A stretch of 64,000 nucleotides of DNA from Neoconidiobolus thromboides FSU 785 (taxonomy: Eukaryota > Entomophthoromycota > Entomophthoromycetes > Entomophthorales > Neoconidiobolaceae). Under the pieces are notes generated by a model. That model was not told the origin of the DNA, searched no databases, and worked only from the letters and a program-made list of their open reading frames with translations. A program made the position numbers and the translations under genes. The DNA is taken from the NCBI GenBank assembly GCA_025603075.1, contig MU626263.1, positions 62,001 to 126,000 of the forward strand, written 5' to 3'. Shown here piece after piece: positions 36,119-46,519 of the stretch. Every line of letters begins with the position of its first letter. The first letter of the stretch is position 1.

Positions 36119-37624
36119 TTATGATGGAATCGTTAAATAAACTTGATCAAAATTTTTAAATAAAATTGAACTAGCATTAGTATTATTAGTGTTGATATTA
36201 ATTAAATTATTATAAAATTGAATAATTAATTGTTTTGGATAATACAAACTTATGATATTATCATCATTTAACCAATTTTCTATAATTGTACTATTCTCCT
36301 CCTTATTATAGTATATATAACATTTCAACGTATGTTGTAAATGATTTTTGTTTTCATTAATATCATCATTCATGTTGTTATCATTCCTATTCCAAAGATA
36401 GACTTGCCAGTTGAAAACAAATAACTATCAAATTAAATTAGCAACTCATAATAAGATAAAATCATAATAAACTTACACATAATATTACTCTACCAGTTTT
36501 CCAGTCTTTAAAAATAAATCTAGATGCAGCATTATATCGATTGTTGATACATAAATTTAATAATATTAATTTAATAAAATTTTTACTTTCAATAACTATC
36601 CCTTGACTATTGCTAAATAAATATATTAGCCCTATCTATATAATATAAAATTAAGCTTTTTCTTACTTATTATCAATATTTTTTTGATTTCGACTAATTT
36701 TAACTGCTAATTTATGTAATTTAACCACTCCTTTGATCTCTTTATCTTTCTCATCTTCTTCATTTTGTCTTAGCTCCACCATTCCAAGATAATTGTTACA
36801 ACTGGTACAATTCATTGGTTTACTAATCTCATTCCCCATCCCCTCCTTTAACTCCTAAAAATTACATTAATCAAAGCTCCTTTTAAAAACAACAAGGACA
36901 AAAAAGTACTTACCTTCCAACCCCTAACCTTCTTTCCATTTACTAGCAAATAATTGGAATCCACTAATAAGGTATCTTTATCTGGTAAAAATACTTTATT
37001 GATCACAGGTGTAAAATCTTCTTTATGACAGGTCCAACAATCAATTAACTCTTCCCATCCTTCACGTGGTAGATTCTTTAGTTTTTTGAATAGTCTTTTT
37101 GGGGCATCATCTAAACTTATTTTAAGCTGACTCAAATTCTCTATCACTTCTGTTATATCTGAATCCCCGACAGTGGTGGCGGTAGTGACAATAGGCGCCG
37201 CTTTTGTGTCTTCATCTTCTCTAATAATCAAAGGACACTCACATTTTTCACATAAAACTTGTTGAACATTTAAAAAATCGGTTGCATTCCAATCTTGACT
37301 TAGTAAATTTTCTAGAGTTTCTAAATCGTCTTCTAAGTCTAATTCATCATCTTCCTTTATTTTTTTAAAATTTACTTGTAGTATTTGCGATGAAGCGTTA
37401 AGTGAATGATTGACAAGTTCGAGTTTGAAAGGTAATTGGAAATGTAATGGTGTGTTGGTTAAAGCGAGTTCCAAGATTGTACCGTTTTTGATGCTTAGTT
37501 GAAGATTGTTGAGGGTTATTGGTGTATTGAAATAGATATATAATTTATTAATTTGCTTTAGTAATTCTATTTTTTGAATATTTGATGTTATCACTTCTGT
37601 CTTTGCTGAATTGATATTCGTCAT
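36119..37624 (-). CDS. UBE3D/Ipa1-like HECT-type E3 ubiquitin ligase
   Basis: Member of the HECT-like E3 family that includes human UBE3D and yeast Ipa1, involved in ubiquitylation and mRNA 3'-end processing. Four exons: 36914-37624, 36667-36854, 36477-36606, 36119-36424 (introns 59, 60, 52 nt); 444 residues, all in phase. Motifs: VLCEKCECPLI, a Cys pair; LPREGWEELIDCWTCHKEDF, the family signature; and LLVDSNYLLVNGKKVRGWK. Exon 2 adds MNCTSCNNYLGMVE, another Cys pair as in the family, and the C-terminal half is Asn-rich with YLWNRND. Lies head-to-tail with the Dus gene (86 bp), suggesting no shared promoter. The acidic insert EDDELDLEDDLE is lineage-specific. Confidence 0.88.
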
Positions 37625-37709
37625 TATAACAAAAGATCGAAAAGTGGGAAAAATAAATTTAAAAAACCCAAAAAAGGAATAAATGAGTCAGATTTATTTT
37701 TTAACTATA

Positions 37710-38906
37710 TTAAATACTCGCCATTTCTACTTCGTGAATAAAATCCTTTGTTAATTTCAAAAACTCTTCCCTGTCTTTTTCTGCTTCTTCATGATAATTA
37801 TATGTTTTGTTAAAGTCGACATTCCTTACTAAAGGTGAATGTTGTAGTCGAGTACGAAATAAACGACCATATTTCGCTGGAAATAGTCTCATTAAAGGTT
37901 GAACTAAAAGTGTTGGACGATGTCCAATTGTCCTCTGTTCTAAATAATACTTGATGTACTCTGAATAAATTTTGGAATAGTTTAATTGGCGACTATCACT
38001 GTAAAATTCTGTAGCTATTGCTCTTAAAAAATAGGGTTCATCTAATACTATTATTGAAAATAAAAAATTAGTTAATATACAAAATGACTGCAAAAATAGC
38101 TCACTTTTCCTTCCCAACATCACCCCGTTGAGATTCTCATATTTACTCAAATGTCCTTTAATGTCCTCAATAGTCTTGACCCCACCATTAAGACTAAATT
38201 TAATATTTTTAAATCTTTCCGCTAACTTATAAACTCTCTCATAATTCAATGGAGGAATCGTTCTGTTTTTCTTTGGTGATAATCCTTTTAATAAGCATTT
38301 TCTAGCATGAACAACAATTTCTTTAATATCAGTACCCTTAGTCACCTTATCTACAAAATTGAATATAAACTCTTCAGAGTCTAAATCATCTACTCCCAAT
38401 CGACATTTTATTGTTATAGGTAATTTATCCTCTACAGATTGCTCCATTGAGTTTATGAGTTGAATTACTTTATCACTATCTTTCATTAACATTGCACCAA
38501 AACAACCTGCTTGGACAGCGGTAGAGGGACAACCAAGATTTAAATTAATACCTTGATAATAATTTAAATTGGTAATAATCTTACATGCTTGAGATAATAG
38601 ATCTTTATCTGAGCCTCCTAATTGAATGATGATATTATTATTGTTATTATTCTTTAAGTTTTTATCTGTATTTAACAAAAAATTCAAAGTATTATTTTTA
38701 TACATATTAATGATAGCTCCGCAATGATACATTTCGGTATATAATTGAATGTGTTGATTACCTATTAATTGTAATAGTTTGATAAAATGTGGTGTTGATA
38801 TATCGATCATTGGAGCTACCGAGATCGTCGGTAAACTAGAATATGATTTATTATTCATTAATCGAATTGGGCTTAATTTTAATATAGTCTTTGTTAATTT
38901 ATACAT
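37710..38906 (-). CDS. DusA-type tRNA-dihydrouridine synthase, probably mitochondrial
   Basis: FMN enzyme reducing uridine to dihydrouridine in tRNA D-loops. Two exons, 38105-38906 and 37710-38047; the 57-nt intron (38048-38104, GTGAGC...AATAG) has no stop and keeps the frame, so the region looks like one open frame; spliced length 379. The pattern is DusA (bacterial/plant type), not the usual fungal Dus1-4: VAPMIDIS, LYTEMYHCGAI, QLGGSD, NLNLGCPSTAVQAG with the catalytic Cys126, VVHARKCLLKGLSPKKNR, IPPLNYERVYKL, SLNGGVKTIEDI and VMLGRK. The first 25 residues are basic, Ser-rich and lack acids, a likely mitochondrial presequence. Role in organellar tRNA is inferred. Confidence 0.92.
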   Translation of the reverse strand: MYKLTKTILKLSPIRLMNNKSYSSLPTISVAPMIDISTPHFIKLLQLIGNQHIQLYTEMYHCGAIINMYKNNTLNFLLNTDKNLKNNNNNNIIIQLGGSDKDLLSQACKIITNLNYYQGINLNLGCPSTAVQAGCFGAMLMKDSDKVIQLINSMEQSVEDKLPITIKCRLGVDDLDSEEFIFNFVDKVTKGTDIKEIVVHARKCLLKGLSPKKNRTIPPLNYERVYKLAERFKNIKFSLNGGVKTIEDIKGHLSKYENLNGVMLGRKSELFLQSFCILTNFLFSIIVLDEPYFLRAIATEFYSDSRQLNYSKIYSEYIKYYLEQRTIGHRPTLLVQPLMRLFPAKYGRLFRTRLQHSPLVRNVDFNKTYNYHEEAEKDREEFLKLTKDFIHEVEMASI

Positions 38907-39064
38907 TTTATTTTATTATTTATATTCTATACACTCTATATTATTTATGTTAAGTAAAAGATAAAATGTCTAATACAAATTTTTTGAAAAATATAAAAAA
39001 TAAGCCAATCAAATAAAAATATTTATAAATTTAATTTATTATTTATTAAAATAATAATATTAAA

Positions 39065-40479
39065 TTAAATATTCAATTCTGGATTTAATTCATTAATATT
39101 ATTATAAACTTTATCAACTTTAAGTTTCCAATAAGTTAATTTTTTATCCAATGTTTTTAATTGAACTTGGTCCAAGTATCTTGGCTGAACCCATTCAATT
39201 TCTACTTTACTTCCTACTTGATCAATAGACCCTTTGATTAATTTTAAACTTAATGCTTTCATAATTAAATGTTCTACTTCATGAATAGGTATTCTACATT
39301 CCATACAAATTGATTCAAAAGAGACACTATGACTATCATTATCTTGTTTAAATAAAAATTCCATTAATCCCATTAAGATCATCTTTTGACGTAATATTAC
39401 TTTATGTTGTTCTAATAATGGCTATATAAAATATAAAATATAAAATAATATTAAGTAATTAGTATTATTATTAAACAAATCATCACTATATTAGACTTAC
39501 CTGTTTATGAAAAGTAGCCATTAAAGAATCTAATTTTCCAATTTCACCATTATTAAATACAATTAACAAATTATATAACCACTCATGTTCTCCACTCTTT
39601 AGTACCAAAGAAATAGGATGGGATAACTAAATTAATGTGATAAACATAAGTAAATATAACTTAAAAGGACAATATGATGTTATATAATTACAATAAACTT
39701 ACCAATTCACCAAAATTAAAGATAGTATCACCTAAAAGAGCAGCTAAAGAAAGATCATAAGCTCTAGCTACTTTTTCTTGTTGATTTAAATCTTCAATAT
39801 TAATACAACTTAAATAAAGTAAACAATTATAATAATATTTAGTAAAATCTCCATAAGCCTATAGATATATAACATATTAGTTGTCACTCATAAAAATAAA
39901 TAACGTATAAAAAATAAGTACCTTAAAATATTCCGAAGCTACACGATAATAATGAGCGTGTACGATAGTATCCACTTGAGCTAATTTATCTAATACATCT
40001 TTACTATTTAACACCTTTTCCTTCACGCCATCAATATTATTATTTAATAACATTTGATGAGCAATTTCAATATTAGCTAGAACGAAAGCGTCTTGGGAAG
40101 AAGTGTTGTTAACTTTATTAGCTATACCATTCAAAAAGTTGATTGACTCTTCTTTATTATCAAAGGATTGAGCTATTGAAATGGAAATAATAACAAATTT
40201 TAGCTGATTTAATTTGCCTTGTAAGCCGTCAATATAATTGAAGTAAAAATTCTTTAAGAAATTGGAATCATTGCTGGTTAAACGTACAATCTCTTCAATC
40301 TTTAAGGTTACTTGATGCCACAATCTAAATAAATGGTTAGTTTGAGTTTTAAATGATAATATATAAACTTACTTTCTTTGGGTTAGTTCGCTCAATTGTT
40401 CGAAATGTGGTTTTAATGAATCATCCACTTGATTACAAAGTTCATTTAATTGAAGCACTAAGGGGGATTCTAAAGACAT
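39065..40479 (-). CDS. RPN9: 26S proteasome regulatory subunit Rpn9 (PSMD13)
   Basis: PCI-domain subunit of the proteasome lid. Five exons: 40373-40479, 39922-40324, 39703-39858, 39501-39626, 39065-39421; 382 residues, in frame, family length. N-terminal helical repeats include LWHQVTLKIEEIVRL and YYRVASEYFKAYGDFTKYYY; DLSLAALLGDTIFNFGELL marks the solenoid-to-PCI junction, and MGLMEFLFKQ ... SFESICMECRIP followed by VEHLIMKALSLKLIKGSID is the winged-helix part of the PCI domain. WVQPRYLDQVQLKTLDKKL and a terminal helix close it. Start ATG 40479 is the first Met; divergent from the TMEM256-like gene with 195 bp between starts. Confidence 0.93.
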
Positions 40480-40674
40480 TGTTTTTAGGTTTATCTTTTT
40501 ATTTTGTTAAAAACTAAATTTTGTTTTTTATCCAACTAAACTTCTAAGCAAAATAAATCGAATTACGTAAGTTTAACAGTTCATTGGTTCAGTGTAAAAG
40601 ATGAAAAATTTATTCTTTTTGATTTAGACAACTTATTTTTATCATTTTTATTATTATTCAATAAACACACAGAA
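40480..40674. promoter_or_regulatory. shared divergent promoter RPN9 / TMEM256-like
   Basis: The 195 bp between two divergent starts hold the palindrome TTACGTAA (40563-40570), an ATF/CREB or Yap-type bZIP site, and ATTGG at 40583-40587, a reverse CCAAT box. No proteasome-type GGTGGCAAA element is seen. Function is inferred from motif identity only. Confidence 0.45.
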
Positions 40675-41095
40675 ATGGACCCTAACTTTCGACAAAGTTT
40701 TGCATGGAGAGCGGGCTGCTTATTAGGTAATTCACCTTTCATAAACTCTCAATATGTCTAAAAACTAACATAGTCTTGTAGGAGCTAGTGGTGTATTATT
40801 AGGAGCATTTGGGAGTCATGGATTAAAAAAAGTAGTTAATGGTGACTTACAAAAAATAGCAAACTGGAAAACAGCTTCAAATTATCAATTATTACATTCT
40901 GTAGTATTATTAATAATTGGTGTTAGCTCACCAGCTTCTGCGTTAAGCGCAAAATTAATTACTGGCGGCACCCTCGGTTTCTCGGGTTCTATTTATCTTT
41001 TAACTTTAAATCCAGTTGCTTTTAAACTCCTTGGCCCAGTTACTCCATTAGGTGGTCTGTCCATGATTGCCGGTTGGGTTTCTTTATTGTTTTAA
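40675..41095 (+). CDS. TMEM256/DUF423 family membrane protein
   Basis: Small inner-membrane-type protein of unknown function, conserved from bacteria (YgdD) to animals (TMEM256). Exons 40675-40726 and 40782-41095, 121 residues. An acceptor at 40780-40781 (not the AG at 40771-40773) restores LLGASGVLLGAFGSHGLKK, the family signature. Four membrane spans are expected: about 9-26, 52-70, 76-93 and 98-118. KTASNYQLLHSVVLL and LGPVTPLGGLSMIAGW are also typical. Convergent with TMEM19 (77 bp between stops). Confidence 0.9.
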
Positions 41096-41171
41096 TAAAG
41101 GAGAAATAAAGTAAATCATAGTAAGTAGTATTAGAAAATAAATGATATATATGAATATCTATTTGATTTTA

Positions 41172-42399
41172 TTAAATTGAAACCAAACACAAGCCAATAA
41201 TTCCCGATAAAATACCAGTTATTAAACTAGAAATGAAATTTACCTAAAATCATTATTATAAGCTATAACTATTATGAACAAATAAATCTTTACCATATTA
41301 TTGTCTAATACTTCATAGCCTGAAATAAGCTGAGTTGCTTTGTCTTTTTTATCCACAATTTTAGTATTAATAACTTTCAATTTTTTAGTATCATAGTAAG
41401 TAGCTTGCAAGGTAGCTCCTAGTAGAGAATCCAACTAAAATAAAAATAATCGATATCAACATTAATCTCCTTAATAATATAATAATAGTAATCAAAGCTC
41501 ACCATTGATCCAAATAAACCAGCAAAAGTAGTGATACCAATCAATTGTAATTTAAATCCACATTGTGGATATTGATAACTTAAACTTAATGCAGCTACTA
41601 AACCCATTACTTGTCCCCCCATTAAAGAAGCTAACGTACCTATCAATGAGATACCTCCATTGGTTCCTGGCGGTACCTTATTTCAATTGATTTAGTAATA
41701 ATTATAAATAATAAATTAAATTACTTGTTGAAAAGTAGTGATTAAGTAAGGCCAGTCTGAATTTAAAATACCTAACTCACTTGCCCACTAAAATAAAGAG
41801 ATTAGTATCATCAGTCTAATTATTAATATCCAGTCCTACTGTATCTCCGCAGCAACAGGCGTAATGGCTAATAATATTATATATAAAACACTATCATCAA
41901 TATACTAACAAATATTAAACTCACCCAATGAAAGCAAAGGTTAAAAAAGTGGCAAAGTTAGCACTTGATAAGCATAGTATATTTGAGATGGTAGTTGAAT
42001 TATAATTATAAATATAAAGTATAGAATAGATTGAAGGTACCAATCCATTACAAAATACTTGAATATAATTCCTTTGTCCACCTAATTTGACTTCTTTTTC
42101 TAAATTTGCTTTTTTTTCGTGTTGGAACTATATGGATTATTAGTTGATATTTTTGTTACATTTAGATTATTATAGCATGTGATCTTTAGTTTCTACTATT
42201 TAAATTAAATTACCTTTGTTAACATAGAACTCGTAATAAAAAAGGACAATAAAATTAAGGTAAATGATAATTGTTGATTTAAAAAAGTGGCATAACCTAC
42301 TAACACTGAAGCTGCCATACCAGAAGTTGATAATGATTTTTTTCGTATACTATAGACGATGATTAATCCCATTAACAAACTTGATTGTATTATATTCAT
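41172..42399 (-). CDS. TMEM19/DUF92 family membrane protein
   Basis: Polytopic protein of the TMEM19 family, related to plant phytyl-phosphate kinase VTE6; the fungal role is unknown. Seven exons: 42214-42399, 41925-42127, 41840-41867, 41725-41787, 41503-41676, 41294-41434, 41172-41243; 288 residues, in phase. The third exon is only 28 nt and codes HYACCCGDT, completing the signature GDTWASELG with exon 4. Exon 5 starts [20 protein letters not shown] and exon 6 [11 protein letters not shown], both strongly conserved in DUF92. The N-terminus has two spans and the last exon one more. Family predicted as prenyl- or phytyl-phosphate kinases in plants only. Confidence 0.92.
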
Positions 42400-42550
42400 T
42401 TTCGATTTTTCTAGATTTTGATATAAATTGAGGAATTAAGACTTTTTAAAGTTTCTTAACTTTTTGATTGTTTTGTTCATGTCATTAAAAAATCGAGTTT
42501 TTTATATGCAAAAAGAAATTCTCTATCATTTTAAACTTAATAATAACACT

Positions 42551-42643
42551 AAGGATGAATTTTTCTGTTTAAGAATTTTACTACAATCTTTCCACTCAAA
42601 TAGCGCTTAAAAAATGGAAAAATGATGAAAAAAAACAGCCCCA
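42551..42643 (+). mobile_element. MITE-like repeat, copy 12
   Basis: Forward copy, AAGGATGAATTTTTCTG to CAGCCCCA, 152 bp upstream of the TMEM19 start. Followed at once by a perfect palindrome. Confidence 0.85.
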
Positions 42644-42654
42644 TTGATATTATT

Positions 42655-42730
42655 ATAGATTCTGTTTAGAAGTCTCAGTGGATTTTTGAATCATTATATA
42701 AATTCACTGAGACTTCTAAACAGAATCTAT
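42655..42730. repeat. perfect 26-bp inverted repeat with 24-bp spacer
   Basis: The left arm 42655-42680 (starts ATAGATTCTGTTTAG) is exactly complementary to the right arm 42705-42730 (ends CTAAACAGAATCTAT); a few more bases next to the loop also pair. Its sequence is unrelated to the 100-bp repeat family. Could be a separate palindromic element or the source of a hairpin RNA. Confidence 0.95.
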
Positions 42731-43279
42731 CATATAATATAGCCTAAATGATTCATAAAGTTTGAATTAAACTTAAATAACTTTAATACAATACTTTGTT
42801 AAAAACTACTAATTATTAATCTTCACAACATTGTCTCAAACCCCTAAAAATTATAGTAAAATCTACTGTCATTTACTAGATCTCAAAGGTATTTCTAAAG
42901 TAATCCTCCTTTTTAGAAATTTTTTAACTTTAAGGATGTAAGATGGCAATGAGTGAATCTTTTCGTATTAAAACACTCTGTTTTTAGATGTCAAAAACAT
43001 TCCCTGTTGCAACCAATGACCCTTTTATTTATTACTAAAAAAGCAGATTACTTTAGAAATAGCCTTATAATCTAATCACATTCAAATTTTTAGCATCACT
43101 CTAGAAATTTACTATTGAGAAAAATTCAGCTTTCAAAATAGTCAAATGAATTACCATCATTTGGTTTGCCTATTTTAAAAAATTCAAAACTTTGGATTTT
43201 CTTTAAATTAAAAGCAGATGAATCGTTTGATCATTTAATAATAGAAAAATAATAATTACATATAAAAAAGCTCAGAAAG
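42731..43279. other. intergenic, promoter side of oxidase
   Basis: No gene seen; the region leads to the TATA box of the flavin oxidase. Confidence 0.4.
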
Positions 43280-43287
43280 TATAAAAG
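43280..43287 (+). promoter_or_regulatory. TATA box of flavin oxidase gene
   Basis: TATAAAAG 60 bp upstream of the ATG; a short leader is implied. Confidence 0.55.
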
Positions 43288-43339
43288 AGTGCCCAATGGC
43301 CCTATTGAAACTTAAAATACAATATAACTAGACTAAATA

Positions 43340-44818
43340 ATGAAACAACATTTACTATTATTAACTGTAATTTACCAAACTATTTGCTTAAGTGTTTACC
43401 CAACCTCCAATAGCAATAATCAACTTCAACAATGTCTTAATGCAAATATAAAAAATGGGAAACGATTACATTTCCCAGGAGAAGAGTTATATGATAAAGG
43501 ACTATCACATTGGAACACATATTTAAAAACAAAACAATTAGACGTTATTACTTCACCATTAGATGAAACTGAGGTAATCAAAACCATTGAATGTGCTAAT
43601 CAATTCAATAAAACAGTCTCAATAAAGAGTGGAGGACATTCTTATGAAGGATATTGGATGGGTAATGATCATGGAATATTAATTGATTTAAAATATATGG
43701 ATGAAGTGAAAATTGATACAGTTAAAAAAACAGTTCGTGTTGGAGGTGGTACTTTATTAGGCCCTTTAATGGCCAAATTATGGAAAAAAGATAAAGGTGC
43801 TTTACCTCATGGTTTACAACAGCAAATTGGTATTGGTGGTCATACCTTAGGTGGAGGTTATGGTTTATTATCTCGTAAATATGGCTTATTAATGGATAGA
43901 GTAATTGAAATGGATGTTATCTTAAATAATGGTAAAAAAGTAGTAGCAAATAAAGACCAGAATAGTGATTTATTCTTTGCTTTAAGAGGTGCTGGCGGTG
44001 GTAGCTTTGGTGTAGTAACTTCGTTTACTTTTTCTTATATTAACCCCGCCCCTACCCTTAAAGTAGCTCGACTTAAATGGACTGCTGGTACTAATAATTT
44101 TACCAGTATCTTCAACTCAATTATGCAATATTACAGCTCCAACCCAGATCGTGGCGCAACAATGTATGTTAATTTTGGAGCTAAAGGAAGTATCATTATG
44201 GGAGCTACCTTTTCATGCGATACAACGGAAGAACAAAATGAAGCTTATAAGGCAATGATGAATGTACTAGAACCACCTACTAAAGTAGATACAAGAAATC
44301 TTAACTTTATTGATTCATTCTTATTTTATTCTGGATTGGGTGGGGAACCAGATAGTGTTACTTTAAATGATTTAGAGATGACTAAACCAGAACCTTATGA
44401 GAGATATTTCAAAGGGAAATCTGGTTACTTTATCAAAGCTCCACCTAAAGCTGTTGTCGATAAGTTAGGGGAACTATTAGTTAATCATAAACGAGTTGGG
44501 TTCTTTTTATTAATTGATTTGCAAGGTGGTGCTATCAGAGATACAGCTGATGAAGCTACTAGCTTCGATCATAGAAATACACTAGCTTCTGCTCAAATCG
44601 CTGCTACTTCAGAAGATGGTGTAGAGCTAATGAACTCAGTTTATAAATTATTAGAGCCTTATATGCCACAAGCCTATCAAAATTATATTGATAGAGAAGA
44701 AAAGGATTGGACAACTAAGTACTATGGTAATTCAATTGACAAATTAATACTTATTAAAAACAAGTACGATGAAAAAAATATGTTTAGTTTCGAAAGATCT
44801 ATTCCGCTATTGAAATAA
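43340..44818 (+). CDS. secreted BBE-like FAD-linked oxidoreductase
   Basis: FAD oxidase of the berberine-bridge-enzyme group (VAO superfamily), oxidising carbohydrates or secondary metabolites. Single exon, 492 residues. A signal peptide covers about residues 1-18. The FAD-binding PP-loop contains SIKSGGHSYEG, with His100 the usual site of the 8-alpha-histidyl link. The second link (Cys in a GxCxxVG pattern) is absent: the stretch reads PHGLQQQIGIGGHTLGGGYG, with Gln160 at the Cys position, so a single covalent bond is expected. GGGSFGVVTSF follows, and the C-terminal BBE domain carries YYGNSIDKLILIKNKYDEKN and FSFERSIPLL. Likely secreted; substrate unknown. Confidence 0.93.
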   Translation: MKQHLLLLTVIYQTICLSVYPTSNSNNQLQQCLNANIKNGKRLHFPGEELYDKGLSHWNTYLKTKQLDVITSPLDETEVIKTIECANQFNKTVSIKSGGHSYEGYWMGNDHGILIDLKYMDEVKIDTVKKTVRVGGGTLLGPLMAKLWKKDKGALPHGLQQQIGIGGHTLGGGYGLLSRKYGLLMDRVIEMDVILNNGKKVVANKDQNSDLFFALRGAGGGSFGVVTSFTFSYINPAPTLKVARLKWTAGTNNFTSIFNSIMQYYSSNPDRGATMYVNFGAKGSIIMGATFSCDTTEEQNEAYKAMMNVLEPPTKVDTRNLNFIDSFLFYSGLGGEPDSVTLNDLEMTKPEPYERYFKGKSGYFIKAPPKAVVDKLGELLVNHKRVGFFLLIDLQGGAIRDTADEATSFDHRNTLASAQIAATSEDGVELMNSVYKLLEPYMPQAYQNYIDREEKDWTTKYYGNSIDKLILIKNKYDEKNMFSFERSIPLLK

Positions 44819-44866
44819 ATAAATCATAGTGTATCATTTAATTTTTAAATTGGTATATTTTGTATA

Positions 44867-44960
44867 TGGGCGTTTTTTTTTGTCTAATCTTTTTTTCTAT
44901 TTTTTAAGCGCTATTTGGGTAGAAAAATTGCTAGTAAAATTCTTAAAAAACCATCTCTAT
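44867..44960 (-). mobile_element. MITE-like repeat, copy 13
   Basis: Reverse copy, GGGCGTTTTTTTT to CATCTCTA, starting 49 bp after the oxidase stop codon. Confidence 0.8.
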
Positions 44961-45157
44961 ATTATTTTCAAGAGATCATTCACTTATACTGCTATAAACA
45001 AATTGCGTTTATTTTTTTGCTATACTTAAAGTTTATTGTTATTTAATTTATACTTTTCCTGTTCAACATAACAAATTAATAAATTAGTGCTTATTTTTGG
45101 TTATAATGAAAATATATATAATACTAAAAGATCAATTTCATAATATAAATAAGTATA

Positions 45158-45257
45158 CGGGGTGCGTTTTTTTAGCTTCATTATTTTTTACATCTTTTAA
45201 GCGCTATTTAAGCAGAAGATCGTTAGTAAAACTCTTGAACAAAAAAACACATCCCCA
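45158..45257 (-). mobile_element. MITE-like repeat, copy 14
   Basis: Reverse copy, CGGGGTGCGTTTTTTTAG to CACATCCCCATA. Inverted pair with copy 15, 41 bp away. Confidence 0.88.
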
Positions 45258-45298
45258 TACTGTATTTGATTTTTTTTACAAAGCTTGAAGCACTATAT

Positions 45299-45394
45299 GG
45301 GGATGAATTTTTCTGTTCAAGAATTTTACAACAATCTTTCTGTTCGAATAACACTTAAAAGATGGAAAAAGTAACGAAACCAAAATCATCCTCA
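45299..45394 (+). mobile_element. MITE-like repeat, copy 15
   Basis: Forward copy, GGGGATGAATTTTTCTG to CATCCTCATA. Confidence 0.88.
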
Positions 45395-45977
45395 TATGAT
45401 TTAATTTATTGTATTATCCTATAATTTTATATATGCTGAGAGTTTTGTATAATATTTAATAAATTTCTTTAGTATTTTGTTTGAAAATTAATGAAATTTA
45501 CTTAGATAACAATACAGAATCTACTGATTTAACTTTGAAAATCAATAAACAGCTAAACATTTACTCTAATATAAAAAATTATATTTGAACTTATTTGAAT
45601 TAGCCAAAAAAGATTTGAACTACAAAGCGCATGCACATAGAGTTCTCATCTCGGCTATGTACACGCTCTAAAGGAAATTAGAGCTAAAAGCCAATCTTCC
45701 AATAGGTTCATACTACTGACTACCTGCACATAATGTTCTTGCCTTAGCTTGTAAGATTATAGATAGGCCTAAATAGCTCAGATCTCGATGGCCTAAACCG
45801 TATCTAAATTTGAGAAAGTATCCTAGCCTTTGGATTTAGTTATTTTATTTGCTCAATTTAAAATGAAAATGATCATGATAGTGTATCGTGTGCTTGGGGG
45901 TCTTCCGCTTGTTTTTGCCATACTAAAAATATTTCTTAGCAAACCTCGGCTAAAATCAGTATAATGCTAAAAAAATA

Positions 45978-46076
45978 CGGGGATGTATTTTTTTGTTTAA
46001 GAACTTTACTAACAATCTTTCCGCTCAAATAGCGCTTGAAAAATGGAGATAATGAAACTAAAAGAAACATCCCGAT
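45978..46076 (+). mobile_element. MITE-like repeat, copy 16
   Basis: Forward copy, CGGGGATGTATTTTTTTG to CATCCCG, with the standard core TTTCCGCTCAAATAGCGC. Confidence 0.9.
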
Positions 46077-46519
46077 ATTATAATCTTATGAAAATAAAGT
46101 TTTGACTAACTTTTAAATATAACCTACAGCATAATGTTACTTTTATTGACCTTTAACTAAGGTTAGGAAGTTTAAACATTTTGCTGAAATTTTATTGCAA
46201 TTTAATTTGCAATTTTCTAAAGCCAAATTATCTGGTTATTTAGTTTTAAAGTTCAATAAATCTTAATCTAACTTTAGCTAAAATCTCATTTCTAAAGAAA
46301 TAGCAAATCAAATTTTAATAATGCTGCAACAGCTGAATTTTTGTTTTTAGTTATTAAAAATATTAAATTATTGATTTGATTTTTTCAATATAATTGTAAT
46401 AAATTAAAAATGTTGTATAATTGATATTTATTATGATTTAATTAATGCATCATAGAAAATATTTTATATTATTTCTATTTATTCTATAATATAAAAAATA
46501 GTGCAAGGTTTTAAATATA

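Noticed and set aside
45605-45690. Second tRNA-like stretch (minus strand)
   Set aside because: Contains TAGCCGAGATG and TAGTTCAAATC, like A and B boxes, but no consistent cloverleaf; may be a SINE head, not proven.
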